Source: Malania oleifera (taxonomy: Eukaryota; Streptophyta; Magnoliopsida; Santalales; Ximeniaceae). Taken from it: DNA of 64,000 bases. Position numbers and translations under genes: made by a program. The notes under the pieces are model-generated. The model was not told the origin of the DNA and did not search any database. It saw nothing but the letters and a program-made list of their open reading frames with translations. The number at the start of each line of letters is the position of its first letter. Within the stretch, counting starts at the first letter, position 1. Shown here in pieces: positions 1 through 9,478 of the stretch. Where the stretch lies: contig NC_080422.1 in the NCBI RefSeq assembly GCF_029873635.1, positions 11,005,764 to 11,069,763 of the forward strand. Reading direction: 5' to 3'.

Positions 1-554
1 GTGACCTTAATTGTAATTGTTAATTTTCCTGGATATGAAGTACTATTATTGCTCAATTGGGGACATTTTTCAACTGCAAGTCACTCCAAAGTGCCAAATC
101 AAGTTTCGGCTAGCTTTTGTCAGTTTCTTTCATTTAGGTTGTCTCTAGGAGTACGGATTCTAGGCCTTGGGATTTGGATTTGTATGTATTTGGACAAAAT
201 ACAATTTCATATTGCATTTTTCACACAAATCCAAATCAAAGATTTGAATTTCAAGCACCTAGACATTTGGTTAAGAAGAAAATTTGTTTGTCAAAACATC
301 CCCAAAATTGATTTTTAGTTCAAGCATCACTTCCCACTTAATCTATTGCAATGTAGCAAATAAGTACATAAAATCACCATACTCTAAATATGTCCCAAAC
401 AGGCCATTAGTTATCATAAATTTTCATAACCTCCCTCACTTTTCTTCTCTTGAATAACCAACATTTTGTTAACTCACTAGTTTTTTAGCATAAGACTTTC
501 ATACAAGTAGGATGTATGTATTAACTTGTCTAAGTGACTATGCCCTTTGTGTAG
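1..554 (+). other. Intron of the STE24 gene (no exon seen)
   Basis: The stretch before the first recognisable STE24 exon is AT-rich and contains no STE24-like peptide in any frame. It ends in a pyrimidine-containing stretch and an AG acceptor immediately before the exon at 555. The one open frame (from base 1 to 318) gives a peptide with no recognisable features and is taken as chance. Earlier STE24 exons must lie left of the window. Confidence 0.6.
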
Positions 555-1090
555 CATGTGGTAATGCCTGCCCAACGCCTACTCAGCTTCGGTATGAATC
601 TCTTAAGCAGATATTCAGAATTTGAGGTAACAACTGTTCTTCTATTGCAGGGTACACATGTTATGGCTTTTTCTATCTATTTGTTATCTTCCATACTCAT
701 GTTTCATGTTTTTGTTAGCTCAGGCTGATGCTTTTGCTAAGAACCTTGGCCATGGGACTGCTCTTCGAGCAGCTCTTGTGAATCTTCAGGTGATTATATC
801 TGTGCCAGTAAACTAATATTGGATGGACTTGTTGAGGAATGTGGGATGCCAATCAAATAGTCTTAATTGATCTGTCATCCTCCATGGCCATGAAGTCTTG
901 GAACATTTATTTTAGCGCATGATTTTCTTTTTCTTTTCCTGTTCATCACTGAATAGAGCTCAATGAATTTCAGGAGCAAAACTTGTCAGCAGTGAACACA
1001 GATCCATGGTACTCAGCTTATCATTATCCTCATCCCCCACTGGCTGAAAGACTAGCAGCACTCAATGAGATGGATAAGAAGTTGGCATGA
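555..1090 (+). CDS. STE24: CAAX prenyl protease 1 homolog (STE24/FACE1), last three exons, partial
   Basis: STE24 is a multi-pass ER-membrane zinc metalloprotease (family M48) that trims the C-terminal tripeptide of prenylated CAAX proteins. Three exons read through in one frame: 555-626, 724-789 and 974-1090, each with GT/AG borders, ending at TGA 1088-1090. The first two join to give an EFEADAF segment, the ExxAD motif whose first Glu is the third zinc ligand of the family. The last exon contains the conserved run NTDPWYSAYHYPHPPLAERL and a Lys-rich end (DKKLA). The HExxH motif lies in exons outside the window. Identification rests on my memory of the family C-terminus, which matches well; the Q-to-E change at the exon 1/2 join (EFE where many homologs have EFQ) is tolerated in the family. 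No damage is visible, so this looks like a working gene end. Confidence 0.9.
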
Positions 1091-1944
1091 AAGAAATGTG
1101 GGACTGGTTTAATTATCTTAGAGGCTACTCCACAGATTCAAAGGGTGTTGCACACCACAGTACCATCTTTTCTCGTTGATGCCCCACAGATAGGCTCAGT
1201 TGGCACAATGGTAAAGTTTCGTGCTTTCAAAGGTCCGAGTCTTGAGAGCAGCTGATTTGAGCAAAACTATAAAATTTGGAATTAGTTGTAAATCATCTTC
1301 AGACTTGCTTATCAGAGTTGTTTCTAGATAATGGCCTCTACACCAAAGGCTTGGGGATGATAAATATTTTGACTCAAAATTAAATGTATTTGCTAATAAA
1401 ATAATTGTTAATGTACTAGAGTTCTTTGTGGCCAAAATATTTATGTCTTGACTGGTTTCATTGCTTGAACTTGAAGTGTTCCAGATTCTGAATGTTATGC
1501 ATAATGTACACAAATCAACATTCTAGAAAATTTAACATTTTTTAGCCTTCACAGGGCTGGGTTTAAACTTATTCTTCTAATTCATAGAAGCAGCTCAAAG
1601 CCTCTTATTACCTGATCTACTTGGACTTCTCGGGCCTGCAATTAAAAGCACTAATGCTATTAAACATGGTTCCAAATGATTCCATTACCATTAGTAAACT
1701 CATTTCTTTCTTTGACTTGTTCCTAAAAATATGATTTTCATACACTAATCTGAGATCCATTATTGGTCAAAATTTGTGGTTGCATTGTGTATCACACAAT
1801 ATTTAACTTGAGAAACATATACTATTTAATAGAGGTCGTCTTTTTTTTTTCTTTCTAAATGGTAATTGTCAATGGCCATTTTTGACCAAATAGTAAAAAA
1901 CCTGGTCCCAAAACACCAAACCAAGAATCGGGGCAGCTAAAACT
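1091..1944 (+). other. STE24 3' UTR and spacer up to the transposon nest
   Basis: After the STE24 stop the sequence turns AT-rich. Without transcript data the poly(A) site cannot be placed. A tRNA-derived SINE-like head lies at about 1187-1250 and is listed separately. From about 1500 to 1944 I see nothing recognisable; the last bases (AAACT, 1940-1944) form a possible target duplication of the outer Copia element. Confidence 0.5.
1187..1250 (+). repeat. Possible tRNA-derived SINE head
   Basis: TGGCACAATGG at 1201-1211 fits the Pol III A-box consensus. GGTCCGAGTCT at 1232-1242 resembles a B box with about two mismatches. The wording GGCTCAGTTGG just upstream also resembles plant tRNA-derived SINE heads. 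The sequence does not fold into a clear complete tRNA, and no tail or target duplication was found, so this is a weak call. It would lie in the STE24 3' UTR. Confidence 0.3.
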
Positions 1945-2220
1945 TGATAAAACTAGAGCAAAAGAAACGAGAGGAAAATAAAGATCAAAGAATGAATTGT
2001 GATTGATTTCTTTTTACAAGCTCTATACAACCCCTTGTTTATACATGTAAATGAGGAACATAAAATTGAAAGTAATTAATCTACATGCTCCTGTCCATAT
2101 TTAAATGATTTGCTGACTTCTCTTAAATATGAAGTTCATGTAATATCAGTCCCCAATTTGCTTGATACTTGCCATGATCTTAGGCAAGATTGTTGCCATG
2201 AAGTACGACCTTCCTCAACA
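1945..2220 (-). repeat. 3' LTR of Copia element 1
   Basis: On the minus strand the LTR begins TGTTGAGGAAGG (at 2220) and ends in CA (at 1945). It is preceded by the polypurine tract AAAGGGGAG, directly after the polyprotein C-terminal words NIHANLKGS. Length is 276 bp. It closely resembles the LTR at 54766-54985, which lacks an internal block of about 55 bp but otherwise follows the same order of words. Flanking AAACT (1940-1944) differs by one base from AAACC after 54985. Confidence 0.85.
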
Positions 2221-3655
2221 CTCCCCTTTAAGTTGGCATGGATATTTATGACACTCAACTTGTTGAGTAAGTAATTAAATTCTGCGAATCCAAGAGCTTT
2301 GGTAAAAAGATCAGGGGGTTGCTTACTTTTATGCATATAGACTATTTGAATTATGCCATTTTGGAGTTTTTATCGAACCACATGATTGTCTATTTCGATA
2401 TGCTTGGTTCGTTCATGGAACACTAGATTTGAGGCAATATGTTTAGCAGTCTTGTTATCACAGTACAGTCTGACTGGTTAAGAATGCATTACTTCAAGAT
2501 CTGAAAGTAAAGCTTTTAGCTAAGTAACCTCACAACACGTAGAGGCCATAGACCTATATTCTGCTTCAGCTGAGAAGCGTGAAATGTTATTTGTTTCTTA
2601 GTCTTATAGGAAATGGGTGATTTTCCAAGTAGGATGCAATACCCAGTGACCAATCGTTTGGTGTCCCTGTAGCGTGCCCAATATGCAACACAGTATGCAT
2701 AGAGCTTACTGTGTGCTGCATCCAAGTATGGTATTCGTGGCTTGTCCATAAACTGACTTAGTACATGCACTGAATAGGCTAAATCTGGTTTTGTGATGAC
2801 TAGATAAATTAGTCTTCCAACAAGTCACCTATATGATGAAGGATCTGAGATGAGTACGCCCTCACTCTCGTTGAGTGCAAGATTTTGATCCATTGGAAAG
2901 TTTCCAAGCTTAGCTCCAAGGAAGCTTGTATCTTTTAATATCTTGAGCGCATACTTCCTTTGAGATAGACATATTCCTTTGGATGAACGAGCCACTTCGT
3001 TCCCAAAAAATATTTGAGGATTCCTAGATCTTTGAGTTTGAAATGATCACCTAGGTATTTCTTGATCACATTCACCTATTCCAAACTATTTCTTGCAACA
3101 ACTATATCATCCATATATACTAAAATGGCAGTGAAATTGCCCTCATGGGATCGGATAAAGAGTGAATAATCTGCCTTAGATTGTTTGTATCTTGCATCAA
3201 TAAGAGTGGAAGAAAGTTTGGCATACCATTGCCTCGAAGCTTGTTTGAGACCATATAGACACTTAACGAGCTTGCAAACTGTAGTCTTCCCCTTTTGTCC
3301 AAACCCCGGAGGAAGCTACATATAGACTTCTTCATCAAGATCGCCATAGAGAAAAACATTGTTGACATCGAGTTGAAATAGGTGCCAGTTATGAGCAGAA
3401 GCAAGAGCCAAAATGGTATGAATAGTGGTCATTTTAGCAACCGAAGCCAATGTCTCGGTGTAGTTAATGCCTTCTTGTTGGCTGTAGCCCTTGGCAACTA
3501 GGCGAGCCTTGTATCATTCGATGGATCCATATGGGTTGTATTTGATCTTGTAGACCCATTTTCAACCAATGAGTTTCTTGCTAAGAGGGAGAGGAGTAAG
3601 ATGCCAAGTTTGTTGAACTCGAGGGCATCAATTTTAGCACGTATGGCAGTACGCC

Positions 3656-3971
3656 TCTAACGCCCCAACTTGGGTCTGTTAGGGAGCACTGCGTCTCTTC
3701 TTTTCCACCTGGACCAGACAACAGGGGGCAGGCCATATCAGACGAATGACTGGCCCCACAGACCAACACATGTCCTTTTCAGTATGTTTTTTCCTCACTC
3801 ACACACTTCCTGAGAAAACTTCCTAGAAGGTCGCCCATCCAAGAATACTCCAAGCCAAGCACGCTTAGCTATGGAGTTCTTATGGGAAAGCTCCCGAAAA
3901 GAAAGATGAACCTTGTTGATATGGGTGGTAACATCTAATCCATTTAAGTCATTCTTCCACGGGGTATCACA
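3656..3971 (-). repeat. Cassandra 3' LTR
   Basis: This repeat pairs with 4082-4398 along its whole length, including the ends CTAAC…GGGTATCACA on the + strand. It contains the 5S-like block at 3821-3886. Confidence 0.85.
3821..3886 (-). promoter_or_regulatory. 5S-rRNA-like internal promoter region in Cassandra LTR (left copy)
   Basis: On the minus strand it reads AGAACTCC…TAAGCGTGCTTGG then GATGGGCGACCTTCTAGGAAG. These match the box A and box C regions of plant 5S rRNA (AGAACTCCGCAGTTAAGCGTGCTTGG, GGATGGGTGACCTCCTGGGAAG) with a few changes. In Cassandra elements this region can bind the 5S Pol III machinery; activity of this copy is not known. Confidence 0.85.
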
Positions 3972-4065
3972 TTCTCCCCCACTTATAGAACGCAACGTCC
4001 TTGTTGCGAACCCACATTTCCAAACCCACGCGATGTGAATCTCATCACACTTCCGACTAGGTAAT

Positions 4066-4078
4066 TGCTTTGATACCA
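4066..4078 (-). other. Cassandra primer binding site (tRNA-Met type)
   Basis: The minus strand reads TGGTATCAAAGCA a few bases after the end of the 5' LTR, complementary to the 3' end of a methionine tRNA. Confidence 0.8.
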
Positions 4079-4081
4079 TTT

Positions 4082-4398
4082 TGTAATACCCTAACCTGGG
4101 TCTGCCAAGGAGCACTACGTCTCTCCTCCTCCACCTAGACCAGACAATAGGGGCGGTGGGCCTTTATTGGACTAATGACTGGCCCACAGACCAACACGTA
4201 TCTTTTTCAGTGTGTTTTTTCCTTACTCACACACTTCTTGAGAAAACTTTCTAGAAGGTCATCCATCGACCTAAGATTAAGCCAAGCACGCTTAACCGTG
4301 GAGTTTTTATGGGAAGGCTCTCGAAAAGAAAGGTGCACCTTGTTGATATGGGTTGTAACATCTAATCCTTTTAAGCCTTTCTTTTGCGGGGTATCACA
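4082..4398 (-). repeat. Cassandra 5' LTR
   Basis: It is the partner of 3656-3971, with complete ends (TGTAATACCC…GGGTATCACA on the + strand). It contains the 5S-like block at about 4250-4312, where the middle segment is more diverged than in the left copy. Confidence 0.85.
4250..4312 (-). promoter_or_regulatory. 5S-rRNA-like internal promoter region in Cassandra LTR (right copy)
   Basis: The minus strand carries AAACTCCACGGTTAAGCGTG…CTTGGCTTAA followed by GATGGATGACCTTCTAGAAAG. It is the same 5S box A and box C arrangement as in the left LTR, with independent substitutions. Confidence 0.8.
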
Positions 4399-5736
4399 AT
4401 TCCAGTTGGGATTTGTCATAGCCTAAAAAAATGATTGGGGTTCTTTAGCAAGAGAGAGGGCTGTGGTGAAAGCACGGTGAGAAGGAGATAAACAAGAATA
4501 AGTCATAAAGTCAGTGAAAGAAAACGGAGCACCTGATGAACATACCATTGTAGAGTCAGATGATTGAGCGGGCCAAGATGGGAAAACCTGTCCATTTGAA
4601 AACCTTGCAAGTATGTCAATGGCTGAGTAGGACGACTAGACCGTTGGGGTGGTGGAGGAGAGGGTAAAGAAGTGGATAGGGATAGAAGAAAGGTAGGCGG
4701 TGAGGAAAAAGATGGTAACGAAGATGAAATTTCAATGATGTGGTCAAGAGAGGGAATAAGACAAGGTAGGATGGGTTCGTGGGCTCCGAAGTAGATGATG
4801 CATAAGGGAACAAATCTTCATGAAAGAGAACATCTTAAGACAAAGACTTTATGTGTTGCAAGGTTATAAAGTTGGTATCCCTTTCGACCATATGTATAAC
4901 CAAGAAAAGCACATCAAGTTGCTTTCGGATCGAACTTAGATGGGTTTTGCAAGTGAGTGAAAGCAAAGAATAAGTATCAAAAAACTTGTAGGTGGCCATA
5001 TGCAGGTTTGACATTATGCAATCTCTCATAAGGTGACAAACCACCTAAAATAGGAAAAGGGGTTTGATTAATGAGATAAGTTGCGGTAAGAATGGCATCC
5101 CCCCAAAAGTGTTTAAACATATGAGCTTGAAAAATTAATGCACGGGCAACATTAAGAAGGTGACATTGTTTGCGTTCAACTACTCCATTTTGTTGGGGAG
5201 TGTTGACGTAACTAGTTTGATGTACGATGCCTTTAGGGGCATAGAGTGAGGGCATGTTAAACTCAGACCCATTATCACTTTGGATGATTTTGATGGTGGT
5301 GGAGAATTGGTTTTCAACAAGGTGAATGAAGGATTGCAAGAGATAGCGGGTGTCATTTTTGTGGCGCATTAAGTAAACCCAGGTACAGCGGGTGTAATCA
5401 CAAAAAATGGTGAGAAAATAGTGTGCACCACTAGTGGAAGGGACATGATGGCTCCCCCAAATATCAACATGCAGTAGGTCAAAAGGTTTAAGAGAAGAAA
5501 TGGAACTAGATGGAAAATGTGCACTAGTCCTTTTAGCCATTGGACAATTAAACATGATTCCAAATTGGAACTACACATTTTTGGCAATTTATTGGAAAAA
5601 AAAATTGATTTTTATTTGATAGATGATAGATTTTTATTTGATAGATGACCCAAACAACAGTGCCAAAGTTGGGAAGTGGATGTGGATGTAGCCACCTGAC
5701 AACAAGCATTCCTAGTGTTGGTGAGGTGGTATAAGT

Positions 5737-7890
5737 TGTTAATTCAGGTGTAATCCCAAGAGGGGGGGGGGTGAATTGGGTATTTTAAAAATCTTTAAGT
5801 TTATTTTACCACTTACTCCCTATTTCAATATTTAAAAAATTAATTGCAGGGGCTTGAAATTAATTCAAATTATTATCTCAATAAATTCTATTTTAATCAA
5901 TTAATTATCAAGTGTGTATAATATAAATCAACATACAAACTTGCAAAAGCTGATAATGAAATGCAAGCAGAAATTAAAAAAATAAGGGAAGAGAGAAGGC
6001 AAACGTGATTTTACGAGGTTCAGCCAACTCGGCCTACATCCTCGCCTTGAGCAACCCACTCAAGGATTCCACTAAATCCTTGCTCCTTTAACCGGGACAG
6101 AGCTTCCCTTACAATTCGTTACTTACAAGAGGCATAGCTTCCTCCTCACCCGGTTCACAACCTGTATCGTGATTACAATATAAAATTTCAAATCTGCAAA
6201 GACTCAATATTTCTTCTAACAAAGCTAGCGAGTACAATGGAAAACCTAACACATATTCATATGATAAAACTTGAAGTTCAATATGTATGTAACGATGATA
6301 TCGTTATATGAATGATATGCTTTACAAATCAATCCTTTAAATCAATATCTCCCAAATATGATTTTATAAATAAATGGTTTGGAGAAACAATAAGGTTCGA
6401 TTTCATAATACTTTAAGCAAGATTAGAAAACAAGATCCTTTCAAAACTAATCTTTGATAATGCGCAGATCTATATTCTTGCTATCAATAATCTGTAACGT
6501 TGGATCTTTGAATAAATAAACAACTTTGAATATAACAAAGATTTAAACACTATGTTTGAAAAATAATATCCCTCAATAATATGTATTTAGAGGTTCTTAG
6601 GATTTGCAATCAATTACTTCTTACACTAATCAAATAGCAACCCTTTGAATGAAAATATATTTAAAACTTTCTTCAAGATGCTTCTCTCAGGTAGTGATCT
6701 TCCACAAATATATATATATGTAAAACACAAGATCAACTTCTCAAAATGAATATTCAATGATAAGTTTGTGAGATGAAAAACTCTTTGAGAACAAGCAAAT
6801 AGTTAGTTTGATCACCAAACCTCAATACCAAAGTTGTTTGCACAATTGTTACTGGAACCCCTTTTGAAAATCAACGTAGCCCAAGCTTTAATATGATGTA
6901 AACTCGTTGAAATCGCAGACAAGAGCTTAGCAATAAGTTCAACAATGTTCAAAGATATATATAACGTTCAAGGTTCCCAATTCTATTATCAAAATTGAAG
7001 CACTAGGGTTTAGAGGTTGATTATATAGGTAATCTCGGCCTTAGGATAAGTCCTAACCGTTGGATCAATTTGATCAAGTGTATAACAGACATGTTCTCTT
7101 GCTAAATATCAGATTTTTAAACTTCCCGCAGGTTCAAACAACTGAAGATTCAGGTTCAGATGTCTGATATTCCTTAAAGCACTGAAAATTGTAGTCTGGA
7201 CATAGGGTCATACGACTGAACTATGGGTTCAGTCTTCTGAAGTCCCAAGTCAGACGACTGAACTGAAGGTTCAGACGTCCGAAGGTGTTCTGCCTGTTTT
7301 GTGTTTCAAAATTAATTCTTTAGATGACTGAACTAATTCTTTAGTCTTTTGAGGAAATTCTTCAGATATCTAAAGAAAAACTTCAGTCATCTGAAGTTGC
7401 ATCTTTAGACTTCTAAGGATAATCCTTAGTAGTCTGGGCAGTCCAACTTCAGTTTTTTTTTTTTTTTTCAAAAACCATTTTTGCTTTCTTGCTTTTCTTC
7501 TTCATAAAACATTTCACAGGATTTTAAATTAAGTTTCTAAGTAAATAAATAACCCCTAAAAAATTTTCATGAGATGCATGAGTCCTAAGGTCAGCTTAAG
7601 ATATATTTTGAGTTTCGAATTAAATCATATGAAATATGTAAATACATTCAGTTCTAAATACCCATTCCCATGACGATCTTGAACTTGACTCTTGCATCTT
7701 CATTCTTCTACTCTTTTAGTTCCATAGATTGTGCCAGGTTATATATATATATGCTTTAATCTTCATGGCTTCCATGACTCCTAACCTTCCGTGCATGCTA
7801 AATATTATTCCTGTTCACAATTCCAATGCATAGATCAAATACCAAGTGATTTGTCATTATCAAAATAGGATTGGATTCATAGAGTCAATA
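5737..7890 (-). repeat. 3' LTR of the SIRE-type element
   Basis: It matches 27652-29835 throughout. On the minus strand it starts TATTGACTC (the other LTR has TGTTGACTC) and ends in …TTAACA beside a poly-G run typical of these LTRs. A TATA-like box (TATATAA, minus) lies near 7020-7028. Upstream of it (7130-7460) is a cluster of TTCAG…CTGAA palindromes. Confidence 0.9.
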
Positions 7891-8400
7891 ATCTCCCCCT
7901 TTTTGATGATGACAAATACATGAGCAAAAATATAAAATGGGTTACGCCTAACAAGGCTCCCCCTCAAATAATGCACAATCAAATATTCAACAATATGAAA
8001 TATGCTCATACACAATGTAAAATAGGCAATAGTTTTGCACGTATAACTTATGTACTTATGTACTTTTCTCCCTTATTTTTGCTAACTATTTTTGCTATAC
8101 CTTATATTCTTCTCCCCCTTTTGACATTAACAAAAAGGTATATAACAAAAATGTTCTGACATAATTATATCTCATCTTTAAAAAAAATATCAAACCTCTA
8201 TATTTCAAAATTGTACTGTGAAATATTTCTTCTTGTGTTATGCAATTTACTTCTCCACCTTGCTAATGTAAAACTGTGTTGTTGAATTAAATTTCAATGT
8301 GAACATACACAGTGTGACAAATTACATAGACATGGATTGTGACAACCCGAATAAAAATGGTATTTAAAATAATAAAAAGGAAGGGAAATTATCAGAGGCC

Positions 8401-8585
8401 TCGTCGACGAACATAGGGGATTCATTGACGAGAGTATAAGAGGACCTCGTCGACGAAAGCAAGATTCGTTGATGAGGAAATACCAAGAGACGTTTTGAGC
8501 AGTCTGAATTTCGTTGATGAGGAGTGGGTTTTGTCGACAAAATTATTGAAGGACTCGTCGACGTGACGACGTGACTCATCGACGA
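8401..8585 (+). promoter_or_regulatory. Palindrome array upstream of the LTR TATA box
   Basis: Eight sites related to the perfect palindrome TCGTCGACGA start at 8401, 8422, 8447, 8466, 8511, 8531, 8555 and 8576. They form four pairs with 19-21 bp start-to-start spacing. The last ends about 10 bp before the TATA box. Position and conserved spacing suggest a binding-site array; this is inference. Confidence 0.6.
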
Positions 8586-8594
8586 ATCCAGTCC

Positions 8595-8602
8595 TATAAA
8601 TA
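8595..8602 (+). promoter_or_regulatory. TATA box of Gypsy A 5' LTR
   Basis: TATAAATA follows the palindrome array and precedes a CT-rich leader. The same arrangement recurs at 15665-15672 and 52195-52202. Confidence 0.65.
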
Positions 8603-8644
8603 TCAAAAACTCAGATTTAAATGTCAAAATTTAGCAAAAACTCA

Positions 8645-8679
<35 letters not shown>

Positions 8680-9362
8680 CATTCGGTTTCTCTCCCTTCT
8701 CTCTTCGATTCCGACTTCGACGCTCGCTGGATCATCGATCTGAAGCCACCACGACGCTCCCGGGGAAGTTCTCTGCATATCTACTGGAGCGAATCGTTGG
8801 TGGAACTCTGTTGAAAATCATCCCTAAATTGAGGTAAGGCTTTTTAAGCCAAATTTGGTCTTACGGTAGTTATAAGAAATGATATACAAGTGAAAATACT
8901 GAAGTTTAGTACTGAGAGTTTTCATTTTTAGGGTATTGATCAGGAAACCCTACGGGTGTGAGACCATAATTTATAGGGGCTTTCTTAGTAGCCAGGTAAA
9001 GGAATAAACTAAAGCAGTTAATTTCCATACAAATTATTATTATGCATGTGTAAATTTACTTTCAACAAAACATGTATTATATCTGTATATTACGAAGGAA
9101 ATTGTACATTTGGGAAAAATACTGCTAATATGTTGAAATGAATATGTATGTATGAGATGTCAAAAACTATGATTTTAGAATACAATGTATGGTTTTATAC
9201 AGCAAGTGTGTGGAATGAATATTATTTTATGTGGAAAAATATCATGATATGACAGTGATATGAATGAAATATGTTTTGAGAAATTATGAAAGAATACAGT
9301 ACATTATGATGTTGAAAATACATGATAAATTGCTTATTTTCAGAATGATATACATATATGAA

Positions 9363-9478
9363 ATGATTTTGGTGCAAGACCGTATTTATATATGATTTCA
9401 ACGCGATGCCGTATTTAAGTATGATTTCGGCGCGAGGCCGTATTTATGTATGATTTCGGCGCGAGGCCGTATTTATGA
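9363..9478 (+). repeat. 29-bp LTR minisatellite, four copies
   Basis: Units have the form ATGATTTCGGCGCGAGGCCG followed by TATTTATGT. The first two units are more diverged. The 3' LTR has about six units (16479-16652), so copy number changed after insertion. Confidence 0.85.

Larger units (their letters stand above)
3656..4398 (-). mobile_element. Cassandra-type TRIM retrotransposon with 5S-rRNA-like LTRs
   Basis: Two direct repeats of about 316 bp (3656-3971 and 4082-4398) flank a 110-bp core with no coding sequence. The core has a tRNA-Met-type primer binding site (TGGTATCAAAGCA on the minus strand, 4066-4078) beside the right repeat. A purine tract (GTGGGGGAGAA, minus strand) lies beside the left repeat. 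These are the marks of a terminal-repeat retrotransposon in miniature, transcribed from the minus strand. Each LTR contains a segment matching plant 5S rRNA around its internal promoter, which defines Cassandra elements. The right LTR has intact TGT…ACA ends on the + strand; the left one begins TCTAACG, a decayed end. It sits in the Copia 1 pol between integrase and RT. Flanks ACGCC and ATTCC are only a weak target duplication. Being non-autonomous, it needs proteins from another element. Confidence 0.88.
1945..5736 (-). mobile_element. Copia element 1, 3' part (pol and 3' LTR), minus strand
   Basis: This is the pol half and 3' LTR of an old Ty1/copia retrotransposon. Read on the minus strand it runs integrase, reverse transcriptase, RNase H, polypurine tract, LTR. 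It is interrupted by a Cassandra TRIM at 3656-4398. At 5736 a SIRE-type element cuts it off, and it resumes at 29836-30145 with the protease. The join restores a continuous reading (…GTEQDY / LYHLTNTR…), which shows that the two pieces were one element before the SIRE insertion. Stops and frameshifts throughout make it non-functional. Confidence 0.85.
2136..5736 (-). pseudogene. Copia element 1 polyprotein: integrase, RT, RNase H (broken)
   Basis: Read on the minus strand. The integrase core is clearest at 5555-4977: HVDIWG, QSDNGSEF and NGVVERK carry the D, D and E of the catalytic triad. The region after it (4920-4790) gives a degraded FLGY…ISRDVLFHEDLFPYAS block in shifting frames. RT follows (about 3400-2520): the palm motif YMDD is intact at 3106-3117, preceded by LPPGFGQKGK-like and CLYGLKQASRQWY-like words. 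The RNase H end (2336-2136) reads DLFTKALG…NIHANLKGS and its stop lies about 85 bp inside the LTR. Multiple stops and frameshifts, plus the TRIM insertion between integrase and RT, show that it is dead. Confidence 0.85.

Noticed and set aside
1..318. Open frame of 105 codons at the left edge
   Set aside because: It is AT-rich, has no recognisable motif and lies in what fits as an STE24 intron.
1187..1250. A complete tRNA gene
   Set aside because: Only internal box-like words are present; no cloverleaf can be drawn.
3120..3404. Minus-strand open frame of 94 codons in Copia 1
   Set aside because: It is a shadow frame of the RT; the true RT words are in another frame of the same strand.
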